Assembly (NCBI RefSeq): GCF_020405205.1
Contig: NZ_CP084469.1
Location: 3,906,001-3,970,000 of the forward strand
Length of the DNA stretch: 64,000 bases
DNA from: Natrinema salinisoli
Lineage (GTDB): Archaea > Halobacteriota > Halobacteria > Halobacteriales > Natrialbaceae
Reading direction: 5' to 3'
Under the pieces are notes generated by a model that saw only the letters and a list, made by a program, of their open reading frames with translations, was not told where the DNA came from and searched no databases. Positions 25,972 to 33,754 of this stretch are shown piece by piece. How positions within the stretch are numbered: the first letter of the stretch is position 1; each line of letters starts with the position of its first letter. The position numbers and the translations under genes are program-made.

Positions 25972-26825
25972 TCGTAGGTTAGACTCATGCCCCCATCAAA
26001 CAACAGGTCGCCGCCGTCGAGGTGTCGGCCCAGATCCGAGAAGCCGAGCAGGAAGAGGTTGGCGACGTCGATCGGTTCCATCATCTCCGTGACGCGGGAC
26101 TGGCCGAGCATGACGTCCTCGATCACCTCGTCGACGCTGATCCCGCGCTGTTCGGCGGTGTCCTCGAGTTGAGCCGTCACCAGCGGCGTCTTTACGTAGC
26201 CGGTACTGACCGAGAAGGCGCGGATCTTCCCCTCGCCTTCGGCGGCGATCGACTGCGTGAGACCGCGCAGGCCGAACTTCGAGACGTTGTACGCGACCTT
26301 GTCGCTGGTGACGTAGTGGCCGTGAACCGAGCACATGTTGCCGACGCAGCCCTCGCCGTCCTTAGTCTCCCGAAAGTGGGGAATACAGAGCTTCGAGAGA
26401 TAGAGCGGCGCACGGAGCATGACGTCGTGCATTCGATCGTAGGCCTCCATCGGAAACTCGTCGATCGGATCGATGTGTTGCATCCCCGCGACGTTCGCGA
26501 GATACGCGAGGTCGCCGAGCCGAGCGGCATCGTCGACGATCCGCTCGAGGTCTTCGTCGTCTGTGAGATCGCCGGGAATCGATTCGATCGTCCCCTCGAG
26601 GTCGAGCTCTTCGCGGCGGTCGATCGTTCCCTCGAGGCCCTCGTCGTCGATATCGGTCGCCGCGACGGTAAGCCCGTTTCCGGCGGCGGCCAGCGCGGTC
26701 GCCCGACCGATACCCGAGGCCGCACCCGTTACGAGACAGACGTTCCGGCCCGTAAACCCCTCGTCGGGTATCGTGTGTATATTTTCGCGGGTCACCGTCG
26801 GTGGCGTCACTTGATTCTGAGACAT
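25968..26825 (-). CDS. SDR dehydrogenase, 3-hydroxybutyrate dehydrogenase type
   Basis: 285 residues. Classical short-chain dehydrogenase: coenzyme motif TGAASGIGRA, an Asp-containing second strand (AATDID) favouring NAD, the NVAGMQ loop, catalytic Ser in SVHGHYVTSDKVAYNVSK and the YxxxK pair, and a C-terminal GGDLLFDGGMSLTYE typical of D-beta-hydroxybutyrate dehydrogenases. It precedes and overlaps an acyl-CoA synthetase gene, so the pair could take 3-hydroxybutyrate to acetoacetate and then to acetoacetyl-CoA. A Bat-type regulator is transcribed divergently. SDR family is certain, substrate moderately so. Confidence 0.85.
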   Translation of the reverse strand: MSQNQVTPPTVTRENIHTIPDEGFTGRNVCLVTGAASGIGRATALAAAGNGLTVAATDIDDEGLEGTIDRREELDLEGTIESIPGDLTDDEDLERIVDDAARLGDLAYLANVAGMQHIDPIDEFPMEAYDRMHDVMLRAPLYLSKLCIPHFRETKDGEGCVGNMCSVHGHYVTSDKVAYNVSKFGLRGLTQSIAAEGEGKIRAFSVSTGYVKTPLVTAQLEDTAEQRGISVDEVIEDVMLGQSRVTEMMEPIDVANLFLLGFSDLGRHLDGGDLLFDGGMSLTYE

Positions 26826-27049
26826 TCTACACGGCTAGTAGGTAGCAATGCACGTGCTAAAACGTCGCCATTAACATATCAACGGCGTCGTATCGGGCGG
26901 TTGTCAGCGGGAATGTCGTCGACGACTGTCGATGATGTCGTATCGAACGAACGTTCGCAAGTCGAGTTCTAGAGTGCTTAATTGACTATTTATTTAACGT
27001 TTGGACTAGGATATAATCAATGGCTTCCGCATTCTAACGTGAATTCCAG

Positions 27050-27057
27050 TTTATAAT
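27050..27057 (+). promoter_or_regulatory. TATA box for the Bat-type regulator
   Basis: tttataat centred about 25 bases before ATG 27078, so transcription should begin at or near that ATG. The whole stretch 26950-27075 is unusually AT-rich for the window and separates two divergent genes. Confidence 0.6.
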
Positions 27058-27077
27058 AGCAACTATTAAGACCTTGT

Positions 27078-27815
27078 ATGTCAGTCTCTCTCTCCCTAGC
27101 GATGATCGACCTCGATATCGACATGCGGCAGTACGATTGTCCGTTCATCGATACGACCGACGACGTCGACATCGCGTTCTCGGCCGTCCAGTGGCAACTC
27201 GACACCGACGCGGAGAAACTCGAGACGCGTCTCATCGCCAAGACGGAGTCGAGGGGCGCACTCGAGGACGGCCTTCGAGCGCTTCGGGAGCACCCGAACA
27301 TGACGAACTGTTATATCCTCTCGAAGCGGGATACCACGGCGGAGATCGGCACGAAGATCGAGCAGACGAACGCTATGCGGACGATTCAGAACAACGGCGG
27401 CTACATCACCGGCCCCTTCCAGATCGAGAACGGACGAGAACGGTGGCACGTCGGCTTCGACGCGGACGAAGACGAGGATCGAGCGCTCGCGGCGCTCGAG
27501 CGACACAACGATTTCAGCGTCCAGGACCGCGACCAGTTCGGCCCGTCGACGCTGTTCGACCTGCTCGAGAATTCCGAGAGCGCGATGCAGTTGCTCGAGG
27601 GCTGTCGAGCGCTGACCGACACCGAACGCGAAACGTTCAAAGTCGCGTCTCGGAACGGCTATTACGAGACGCCGCGGGAGACGACGCTCGACGAACTCGC
27701 GGACCACTTCGATATCTCGAAGACGGCCGTCTCGATGAATCTCCGCCGGAGCGAGCGAAAGGTGCTCGAGGGAGTACTCGGCGCGATCGAGCGGATGGAC
27801 GACGACCAGCTCTGA
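27078..27815 (+). CDS. Bat-type HTH transcriptional regulator
   Basis: 245 residues. The C-terminal 65 residues (LTDTERETFKVASRNGYYETPRETTLDELADHFDISKTAVSMNLRRSERKVLEGVL) are a bacterio-opsin-activator HTH (HTH_10). The N-terminal part is the mixed alpha/beta domain that usually accompanies it (ALEDGLRALREHPNMTNCYILSKRD). The start at 27078 is chosen because of the TATA box 25 bases upstream; ATG 27102 is the alternative. Divergent from the SDR/acyl-CoA synthetase operon and upstream of the convergent liv operon, so it may control one of them. Confidence 0.88.
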   Translation: MSVSLSLAMIDLDIDMRQYDCPFIDTTDDVDIAFSAVQWQLDTDAEKLETRLIAKTESRGALEDGLRALREHPNMTNCYILSKRDTTAEIGTKIEQTNAMRTIQNNGGYITGPFQIENGRERWHVGFDADEDEDRALAALERHNDFSVQDRDQFGPSTLFDLLENSESAMQLLEGCRALTDTERETFKVASRNGYYETPRETTLDELADHFDISKTAVSMNLRRSERKVLEGVLGAIERMDDDQL

Positions 27816-28157
27816 GAACTGCGGTCGGAACGACTGGTCGACGTACTTGGCTTCGAATCGTTGTACGATAGCGGCGCGTGTAGTTGGCGAGCGGTGTGAA
27901 GCCACTGCCCTCGCGGGGCGGCCACCGAACAGCGGCGATACGTGCCCCTGTGCGATCGATATATCGGCGGACAGGAACTGCGAGTACCCCTACCCGCTGT
28001 CCGCCTTCCTACCGAATCGGTTGGGTGTCGGGATAATACGCTTTGTGGATCAGTTCGATTTATCGACACGACTGCTGTGGTGTCGGACCGAGCACCCGAG
28101 CGGCGATACCGTCGGATACGGAATGCATCGCCGGAGAAAATCGCGACGACGACCGGA
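27816..28157. other. 342-base gap without a confident gene
   Basis: Lies between the convergent ends of the Bat-type regulator and livF. Several frames are open for 160-190 codons here, but none has a recognisable domain, good start signal or the acidic composition of real genes nearby. AT-rich patches (gtcgggataatacgc, tcgatttatcgac near 28040-28070) are present. It could hold a decayed gene or an RNA; nothing definite is seen. Confidence 0.4.
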
Positions 28158-28922
28158 TTACTCGCCGCCGCCCTGCATGAGCATCTGGATCTCCTCGTCC
28201 GAGGAGAGCGCCTTGGGATCGCCGCTTTCAACGATCTCGCCGCGTTCGATCACGTACATTCGGTCGACGATCTCCGGAACGTGGCTCGCGTTCGACTCGG
28301 CGATCAGCACCGAGATATCTCGGTCGATGATCTCGTGAATGTAGGACTTGACGTTCTCGACGACGACTGGGGCCAGTCCCTCGAGCGGTTCGTCGAGGAT
28401 AAGCAAATCGGGCTGGAGCGCGAGCGCCCGCCCGATCGCGGTCATCTTCCCCTGCCCGCCGCTCAGGTTCTGTACTTCGGCGTCGCGTCGATCCTCGAGC
28501 TCGTCGAAGAGGTCGAAGATGTCCTCGACGAGGGCGTCCTCGTCCTCGACGCCGCGTGCCTCGCCGGCGGTCCAGATCGGGAGCCGGAAGTTCTCCTCGA
28601 CGGTCATTCCGGTGAAGAGGTCGCGACTCTCCGGCTGGTACCCGATCCCCCGCTTGGGGATCAGTTCGGGCCGCATGTCGAGCAACTCCTCGCCGCGCAG
28701 CCGGATCGAGCCGTTCGCGACCGGCGTGAGCCCCATGATCGATCGGAACGTCGAGGTCTTGCCGGCACCGTTGCGACCGACGAGCGCGACGGCCTCGCCC
28801 TCCTTGACCTCGAGGTCGAGGCCGTGCGTAACCTCGAACCCCTCGACGGTCGCCGAGAGGTTCGATACCTCGAGTAGCGGGCTCGACGGATCGTACCCGT
28901 CGTTAGAACCGGGAGCGCTCAT
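28158..28922 (-). CDS. livF: Branched-chain amino-acid-type ABC transporter ATPase
   Basis: 254 residues. Walker A GRNGAGKTS, Q-loop region GIGYQPESRDLFTGMTVEEN, signature LSGGQGK, Walker B LLILDEPLEGLAP and switch region SVLIAESNASHV. The PIGYQPE-like segment and the EGLAP Walker B are characteristic of LivF rather than LivG. Last gene of the livKHMGF order on the minus strand; the start overlaps the livG stop by ATGA. Partners form the ATPase of an importer for branched-chain amino acids or related small acids and amides. Confidence 0.92.
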   Translation of the reverse strand: MSAPGSNDGYDPSSPLLEVSNLSATVEGFEVTHGLDLEVKEGEAVALVGRNGAGKTSTFRSIMGLTPVANGSIRLRGEELLDMRPELIPKRGIGYQPESRDLFTGMTVEENFRLPIWTAGEARGVEDEDALVEDIFDLFDELEDRRDAEVQNLSGGQGKMTAIGRALALQPDLLILDEPLEGLAPVVVENVKSYIHEIIDRDISVLIAESNASHVPEIVDRMYVIERGEIVESGDPKALSSDEEIQMLMQGGGE

Positions 28923-29692
28923 TCGTCCACCCCCAGCAGCACCCGCCGGAGTTCCGAGTCGGTCTCGAGTAGGGAGGGATCGCCCTCCCGGAAGACGCGC
29001 CCCTCGTGGAGGACCACGAGGCGGTCCGCGTACTCCTTGACGAGGTCCATGTCGTGTTCGATCGTCACCGTCGTCACGCCGTCGGCCTCGCTGGCCTCGA
29101 CGACCGTCTCGATGACGTACTCCTTCTCTCGCGTCGCGACGCCGGCAGTGGGTTCGTCGAGCAACAGATAGGTCGGGTCGAGGCCGAACGACATGGCCAC
29201 GTCGAGCAGTTTCCGATCGCCGTGGGGCAGCGTCTCGGCCACCTCGTGTTGCACGTCCTCGAGACGGAACTGCGCGAGCAGCTCGTCGATTTCGCGCTCG
29301 ACGTCCTCGTGGCCGTCGTCGACCGAGCCCATGCTCAGCGTCTTGCCGTGTTTCGAGAGAACGGCGATGCGAACGTTCTCGCGAACGGTCATCTCTTCGA
29401 AGACGTGGACGATCTGGAAGCTCCGAACGAGCCCTTCTCCGACCCGGTCCTCGGGAGCCATCTCCGTGATGTCTTCCTCGACAGTGTCGCCGTTTTCCTC
29501 CCTGTGAACGACGACCGACCCCTGATCGGGCTCGAGCAGCCCGGTCAGCAGGTTGATCAGCGTCGTCTTGCCGGCCCCGTTCGGGCCGACGATGAACACC
29601 ATCTCGCCGTCTGTCTCGCCGAAGGTCAGCGAGACGTCGTCCGTGGCGCGCAGTTCTCCGAACTCCTTGCGAAGATCTCGTGCTTCGAGCAT
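28919..29692 (-). CDS. livG: Branched-chain amino-acid-type ABC transporter ATPase
   Basis: 257 residues. Walker A GPNGAGKTTLINLLTG, the LivG-type GLVRSFQIVHVFEEMTVRENV, a degenerate signature LPHGDRKLLDVA, Walker B LLLDEPTAGV and the switch His in TIEHDMDLV. The long loop after Walker A carries an acidic halophile insertion (HREENGDTVEED). One base separates it from livM; it overlaps livF. Second ATPase of the importer. Confidence 0.92.
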   Translation of the reverse strand: MLEARDLRKEFGELRATDDVSLTFGETDGEMVFIVGPNGAGKTTLINLLTGLLEPDQGSVVVHREENGDTVEEDITEMAPEDRVGEGLVRSFQIVHVFEEMTVRENVRIAVLSKHGKTLSMGSVDDGHEDVEREIDELLAQFRLEDVQHEVAETLPHGDRKLLDVAMSFGLDPTYLLLDEPTAGVATREKEYVIETVVEASEADGVTTVTIEHDMDLVKEYADRLVVLHEGRVFREGDPSLLETDSELRRVLLGVDE

Positions 29693-29693
29693 A

Positions 29694-30836
29694 TCAGTTG
29701 ACCCCGAATACGATGATTCGGACGGTAGTTACGGCGCGAGACACGCCCCGACGGAGCGACGAACCGATCGTCGCGAGGTCCTCCCGAAGCAGGCCGGGGT
29801 CGCGACGGCGTCGCGACAGTCCCGTGCCGATCTTCGGGATCGATCCCAGGATTCCTTCCGGCAGGAAGAGCACCACTGCGAGCAGCGTCAGGCCGGTCAA
29901 GGCGTTGTAATACTCGATGTAGAACGGTGCCTGGACCAGCAGGTAGACGAGTACGACGCCGCCGATTACGGGGCCGACGAGCGTGCCGAACCCGCCGAGG
30001 ATCGCCATGAAGAGGATCTCGCCCGACACGAACGCGTACAGGGTCGCCTCTGGGCTGACGTGCAACTGCAGGAGGGCGAAGAGCCCCCCGGCGAGTCCGC
30101 CGTAGATACCCGAGATCACGAACGCGACCCAGACGTACTTTTCGACCGGGATGCCGACGAACCTCGCTCGCGTCCGGTTCTGCCCGATGGCGTCTAACGC
30201 CCTGCCGAACGGCGAGTTGACGAGTTTCCACATCACCAGCAGCGAGACGATGAGCACGACGACCGTAAAGTAATACAGGACCAGCTCGTACCCCGTCGAG
30301 CTCAGTTGAAGGCCGAACAGCGCGGGCGGGTTCAGCCCGTCGGGGCGGACGTTGAGCCCGTCACTGTAGTTGAAGTAGCCGCTCTGCAGGACGAACGCGT
30401 ACAGCACCTGGTTGAACGCGAGCGTCAGCAGTGCGAAGTAGATGTCGAGGTAGCTGGCGACGAAGTAGCCGATCAGCACCGAAATCGTCGTCGCCGCGAG
30501 GACGCCTCCCAGCAGCAAGAGGAGGCCGCTCGAGACGTCGAACTGAGACGCTAATACGGCGGCGGCGTAGGCCCCGACGCCGAAGAACGCCGCGTGACCG
30601 AACGAGACGAGTTCGGTGTGGCGCAAGAGGAGGTTCAACCCGACCGCCGCGAGCCCGAACAGGATCCCGCGGTGGATCGCGGTGAACGAGAGCGGGGTGA
30701 ACCGCGTGATGTCGGGGACGATCAAGAGGGCGACGAATCCGACGGCAGCGAGGACCGCCTGGCTCTTCGTCAGTTCCATCCCCTCCGCGAGACGAACGTG
30801 CGTTTCGCCGTCGCGGTCGACGAGGAAGCGACTCAT
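29694..30836 (-). CDS. livM: Branched-chain amino-acid-type ABC permease
   Basis: 380 residues, about nine or ten helices. The LivM pattern GLAAVGLNLLLRHTELVSFGHAAFFGVGAYAAAVL is clear, as is the coupling region RALDAIGQNRTRARFVGIPVEKYVWVAFVISGIYGGLAGGLFAL and GGFGTLVGPVIGGVVLVYL. It overlaps livH by four bases and is followed by livG. The C-terminal 50 residues are basic and cytosolic. Confidence 0.93.
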   Translation of the reverse strand: MSRFLVDRDGETHVRLAEGMELTKSQAVLAAVGFVALLIVPDITRFTPLSFTAIHRGILFGLAAVGLNLLLRHTELVSFGHAAFFGVGAYAAAVLASQFDVSSGLLLLLGGVLAATTISVLIGYFVASYLDIYFALLTLAFNQVLYAFVLQSGYFNYSDGLNVRPDGLNPPALFGLQLSSTGYELVLYYFTVVVLIVSLLVMWKLVNSPFGRALDAIGQNRTRARFVGIPVEKYVWVAFVISGIYGGLAGGLFALLQLHVSPEATLYAFVSGEILFMAILGGFGTLVGPVIGGVVLVYLLVQAPFYIEYYNALTGLTLLAVVLFLPEGILGSIPKIGTGLSRRRRDPGLLREDLATIGSSLRRGVSRAVTTVRIIVFGVN

Positions 30837-31753
30837 TGGATCTCACCCCACGCCCCGTAGAGCCCCTCCGGTTTGAGCAGCAAGACGAGCACCATCAGGA
30901 GGAACGGAACGGCCAGCTCGAGCTGCGGATAGTACGGCGTCACGACGCGACTGGAGACGCCGACCAGAATCGAGCCGACGAACGCACCGTTCAGGCTGCC
31001 GAGCCCGCCGATGACGATCACGACGAACGAAAGCACCAGCCAGTCGAGTCCCATTCCGAGGGAGGCCGAGCCGGGTCCGATGCTGACCATCGCACCGCCG
31101 AAGCCGGCGAAGAACGCGCCGATGGCGAACACGAGGGTGAACATGCGGTCCGTACTGATGCCGATCGCGGTCGACATCTCCCGGTTGATCGCCGTCGCTC
31201 GCACGATTCGACCGGTCTTCGTCCGATCGAAGAACCAGACGAGCCAGGCGAACACTGCGACGCCGATCAAAATGACGAAGACGTTGTACGAGGGATAGTT
31301 GATGCCGACGAGCTCCGTCGTCGGAATCTCGTTGATGCCGCCGAAGACCCCCAGGTCGACCGGCGACGGCCCCCAGACGAACTTCATGACGTCGGTGAGG
31401 ACCAGCAGCAGTCCGTACGTCAGCAGGAGCTGATAGACCTCGTCCCGGTCGTAGATCGGCCTGATGAACGCCGCCTCGAGCGCGCCGCCGACCGGCAGCA
31501 ACACGGCGGCGGTCGCGAGCGAGCCGGCGAGGACGACGAGGCCGAAGACGATCGCCGTCACTGGGCCGGTCGGCGCCGCGACTTGTCCCGCGATGAAGCC
31601 GATGACGCTGAACGCGCTGAACGCGCCCAGCGCGTACAACTCGCCGTGGGCGAGGTTAAGGATCCCGAGCACGCCGAAGATGATCGTCATCCCCGACGCG
31701 ATCATGAACAGGATCGAGCCGTAGTACAGCCCGTTGAGTACGTGTTCGAGCAT
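30833..31753 (-). CDS. livH: Branched-chain amino-acid-type ABC permease
   Basis: 306 residues, about eight helices. LivH hallmarks GLYYGSILFMIASGMTIIFGVLGILNLAHGELYALGAF at the N-terminus, the cytosolic coupling helix (RIVRATAINREMSTAIGISTDRMFTLVFAIGAFFAGFGGAM) and VIVIGGLGSLNGAFVGSILVGV. Lies 28 bases after the binding-protein gene in the same direction. Confidence 0.93.
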   Translation of the reverse strand: MLEHVLNGLYYGSILFMIASGMTIIFGVLGILNLAHGELYALGAFSAFSVIGFIAGQVAAPTGPVTAIVFGLVVLAGSLATAAVLLPVGGALEAAFIRPIYDRDEVYQLLLTYGLLLVLTDVMKFVWGPSPVDLGVFGGINEIPTTELVGINYPSYNVFVILIGVAVFAWLVWFFDRTKTGRIVRATAINREMSTAIGISTDRMFTLVFAIGAFFAGFGGAMVSIGPGSASLGMGLDWLVLSFVVIVIGGLGSLNGAFVGSILVGVSSRVVTPYYPQLELAVPFLLMVLVLLLKPEGLYGAWGEIQ

Positions 31754-31781
31754 AATTATTGAATACCGTCTCGCACGTCAC

Positions 31782-33110
31782 TCACCAGCTTCCGATCCAA
31801 TCGCTCGAGATCTCGCCCGGCGGCGGCGACACGTTCTTGGCGGCGAAGACGTTCACGTCCTGAAGCGCTGCGGCATCGTGCTCGTCCGACCAGGTCAGTT
31901 CACCGAAGTGAGCGTTGGAGTAGCCCTGGTGGTCCGACCCCATCGTGTGGTAGCCGGCCGGCGTGAAGAAGCCGTGATTCTCGAGGACCATTGCGAGTTC
32001 CTCCTGCTCGGGCCAGCGACCGAGGAGGCTGACTGCTTTCTCGGCTGCCGTCGCCCACGCCGTCACCGCGCCGTAGCCGCTCATGAAGTGGGCCGTCGGC
32101 ACGACCCCGTACTCGCTCTGTACCTCGTCGACCAAGTCGGCGGCCGGGCTCCATCGGTCGGTCGAGGGCTCGCCCCAGTAGAAGTTCCGCGATCCCGAGT
32201 AGATCGGACCGTCGACGAGATCCTCCTCCATATCGTTGGCCGAGCCGTACAGGACCGTCCCGACCAGTAGTTCGGTGTTGTCGAACATGTCGTTGGCGTG
32301 GCCCTGCTCGAGCAACAGCGTCGCGTCACCGCCCCAGCAACTCGAGAAGACGACGTCGGGCTCCTCCCCGTTGATCTCGGTGATGTGGGTGGACATGTCG
32401 CTGGTACCCAGGTCCGGGAACCCGCTATACACCTGCTCTGCCCCCGTGAGCTTCTCGATCCCTTGCGAGAACAGATTCATCTCGTCCTGTCCGAACGCGT
32501 AGTTGGGGTTGATTCCCGCGTACGTGTCGATGGAATCCGCGCCGAGAACCTCGACCGCCTGATTGACGGCCGCGAGCGCCTCCATCACGTCGTGGTTCTG
32601 GAACCGGAACGAGTAGGTCACGTCCGGGAAGTCTTCCTCGTACAGCGTCGTTACCGTCCCGTCGGTCGAGACGTTGATTACCTCCTGGGCCTCGATCTCC
32701 GGGACCATCTCCGCGTGGCCGCTGCTCGAGATCGGACCGAAGGTGACGTCTTTCCCCTCGTCGACGAACTGCTGGTAGTTGGTGAGATACGCACCGCCCT
32801 CCTCGACGACGTCGAGGTCCATCTCCCGGCCCGCGATCCCGCCGTTCTCGTTGATCCGACGGACCGCGGTTTCCGCTCCGTATTCGGCCTGAATACCGAG
32901 TACTGACGGCGCCCCTTCGGTGAACGTTTGCAGTCCCGACTCGATCGGCTCGTCCGGTACGTCGGCGTCCGCCGCCGACTCCTGTTCGCCCTCGAGTAGT
33001 TCCGTACAGCCGGCCAGCGCGACCGCGAGCGCCGAGCCGCCGACCGTCTTCAGGAGCGTTCGCCTGTCGATGCCGCTCGATTCCGTTCCCGCAAGTGGTT
33101 CAGTTGTCAT
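31782..33110 (-). CDS. livK: Tat-exported lipoprotein substrate-binding protein (LivK/Peripla_BP_6 type)
   Basis: 442 residues from ATG 33110. Signal with twin arginine (DRRTLLKTVGGSALAVALAGC) ending in a lipobox. The mature part is a type-I periplasmic-binding fold: GLQTFTEGAPSVLGIQAEYGAETAVRRINENGGIAGREMDLDVVEEGG and ENHGFFTPAGYHTMGSDHQGYSNAHFGELTW near the end. The ligand cannot be told: this family binds branched-chain amino acids, amides, urea or aromatic acids. A longer upstream frame to 33659 is a shadow of the divergent gene. First gene of the liv operon. Confidence 0.9.
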   Translation of the reverse strand: MTTEPLAGTESSGIDRRTLLKTVGGSALAVALAGCTELLEGEQESAADADVPDEPIESGLQTFTEGAPSVLGIQAEYGAETAVRRINENGGIAGREMDLDVVEEGGAYLTNYQQFVDEGKDVTFGPISSSGHAEMVPEIEAQEVINVSTDGTVTTLYEEDFPDVTYSFRFQNHDVMEALAAVNQAVEVLGADSIDTYAGINPNYAFGQDEMNLFSQGIEKLTGAEQVYSGFPDLGTSDMSTHITEINGEEPDVVFSSCWGGDATLLLEQGHANDMFDNTELLVGTVLYGSANDMEEDLVDGPIYSGSRNFYWGEPSTDRWSPAADLVDEVQSEYGVVPTAHFMSGYGAVTAWATAAEKAVSLLGRWPEQEELAMVLENHGFFTPAGYHTMGSDHQGYSNAHFGELTWSDEHDAAALQDVNVFAAKNVSPPPGEISSDWIGSW

Positions 33111-33354
33111 AGCTAGTATGCACCGTCCAGTTGGTGTCGCACCATACACATGAGACTCACTACCACTGCAAATAGGCGAATGTGTACATGTTAACCGTCC
33201 GCAGAGATCGCGGAATGCGATCGACCGAAGCGGGGGACGACGGCGGTTCGAATCGTCATGTACCTCCGTCGATCGACCGCCCGTCCCGAAAGTTGCCAGA
33301 ATAACTAGCTGTGTCTGACGTACGTTTATGTGGCCGGACGGATCCCTAGTTGAT

Positions 33355-33669
33355 ATGTCGAACAACCGTGTCGAGAAGCTCGAATCGACGGTTGCGGAAC
33401 TCGAGTCGACGGTCCAAGGGCTGACGGACGAACTCATCGAGGCGAAAGAACGGATCCGCGTGCTCGAGGCCGAGCTCGACGCGGACACGCCGACGCGCGT
33501 TCCCGAGCGACGCAACGAAGAGACGGGGACGTCCGCAGTCGACGGGAGCGAAACGCCCGAAGCCGAACCGGACGACGTCGCCGAAGCGGCGGCCGACGCC
33601 GACGGAGAGACGGAAACCACCGGCGACGAAACGGAAGACTCAGGTAGCGACGACATCATCGTTGCATAA
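33355..33669 (+). CDS. Small coiled-coil acidic protein upstream of smc
   Basis: 104 residues from ATG 33355 (MSNNRVEKLES). Residues 4-45 form a clear heptad coiled coil (VEKLESTVAELESTVQGLTD and on), the rest is an acidic disordered tail. The frame could start at 33328 but the later ATG gives the coiled coil at the very start. Placed 85 bases before smc in the same direction; an accessory role in chromosome structure is suggested by position only. Confidence 0.72.
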   Translation: MSNNRVEKLESTVAELESTVQGLTDELIEAKERIRVLEAELDADTPTRVPERRNEETGTSAVDGSETPEAEPDDVAEAAADADGETETTGDETEDSGSDDIIVA

Positions 33670-33754
33670 CTGCGACACCGCCGTCGTTCGGGAGCCGGAG
33701 AGACGGTACCGGCCGTCCAGCGGCTGACGGCGATACGGAGGCTTCGTCCAAAGA

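Noticed and set aside
31782-33659. Extension of the binding-protein frame to 33659.
   Set aside because: The signal peptide and lipobox start at 33110; the upstream part overlaps the opposite coiled-coil gene and is serine-rich shadow sequence.
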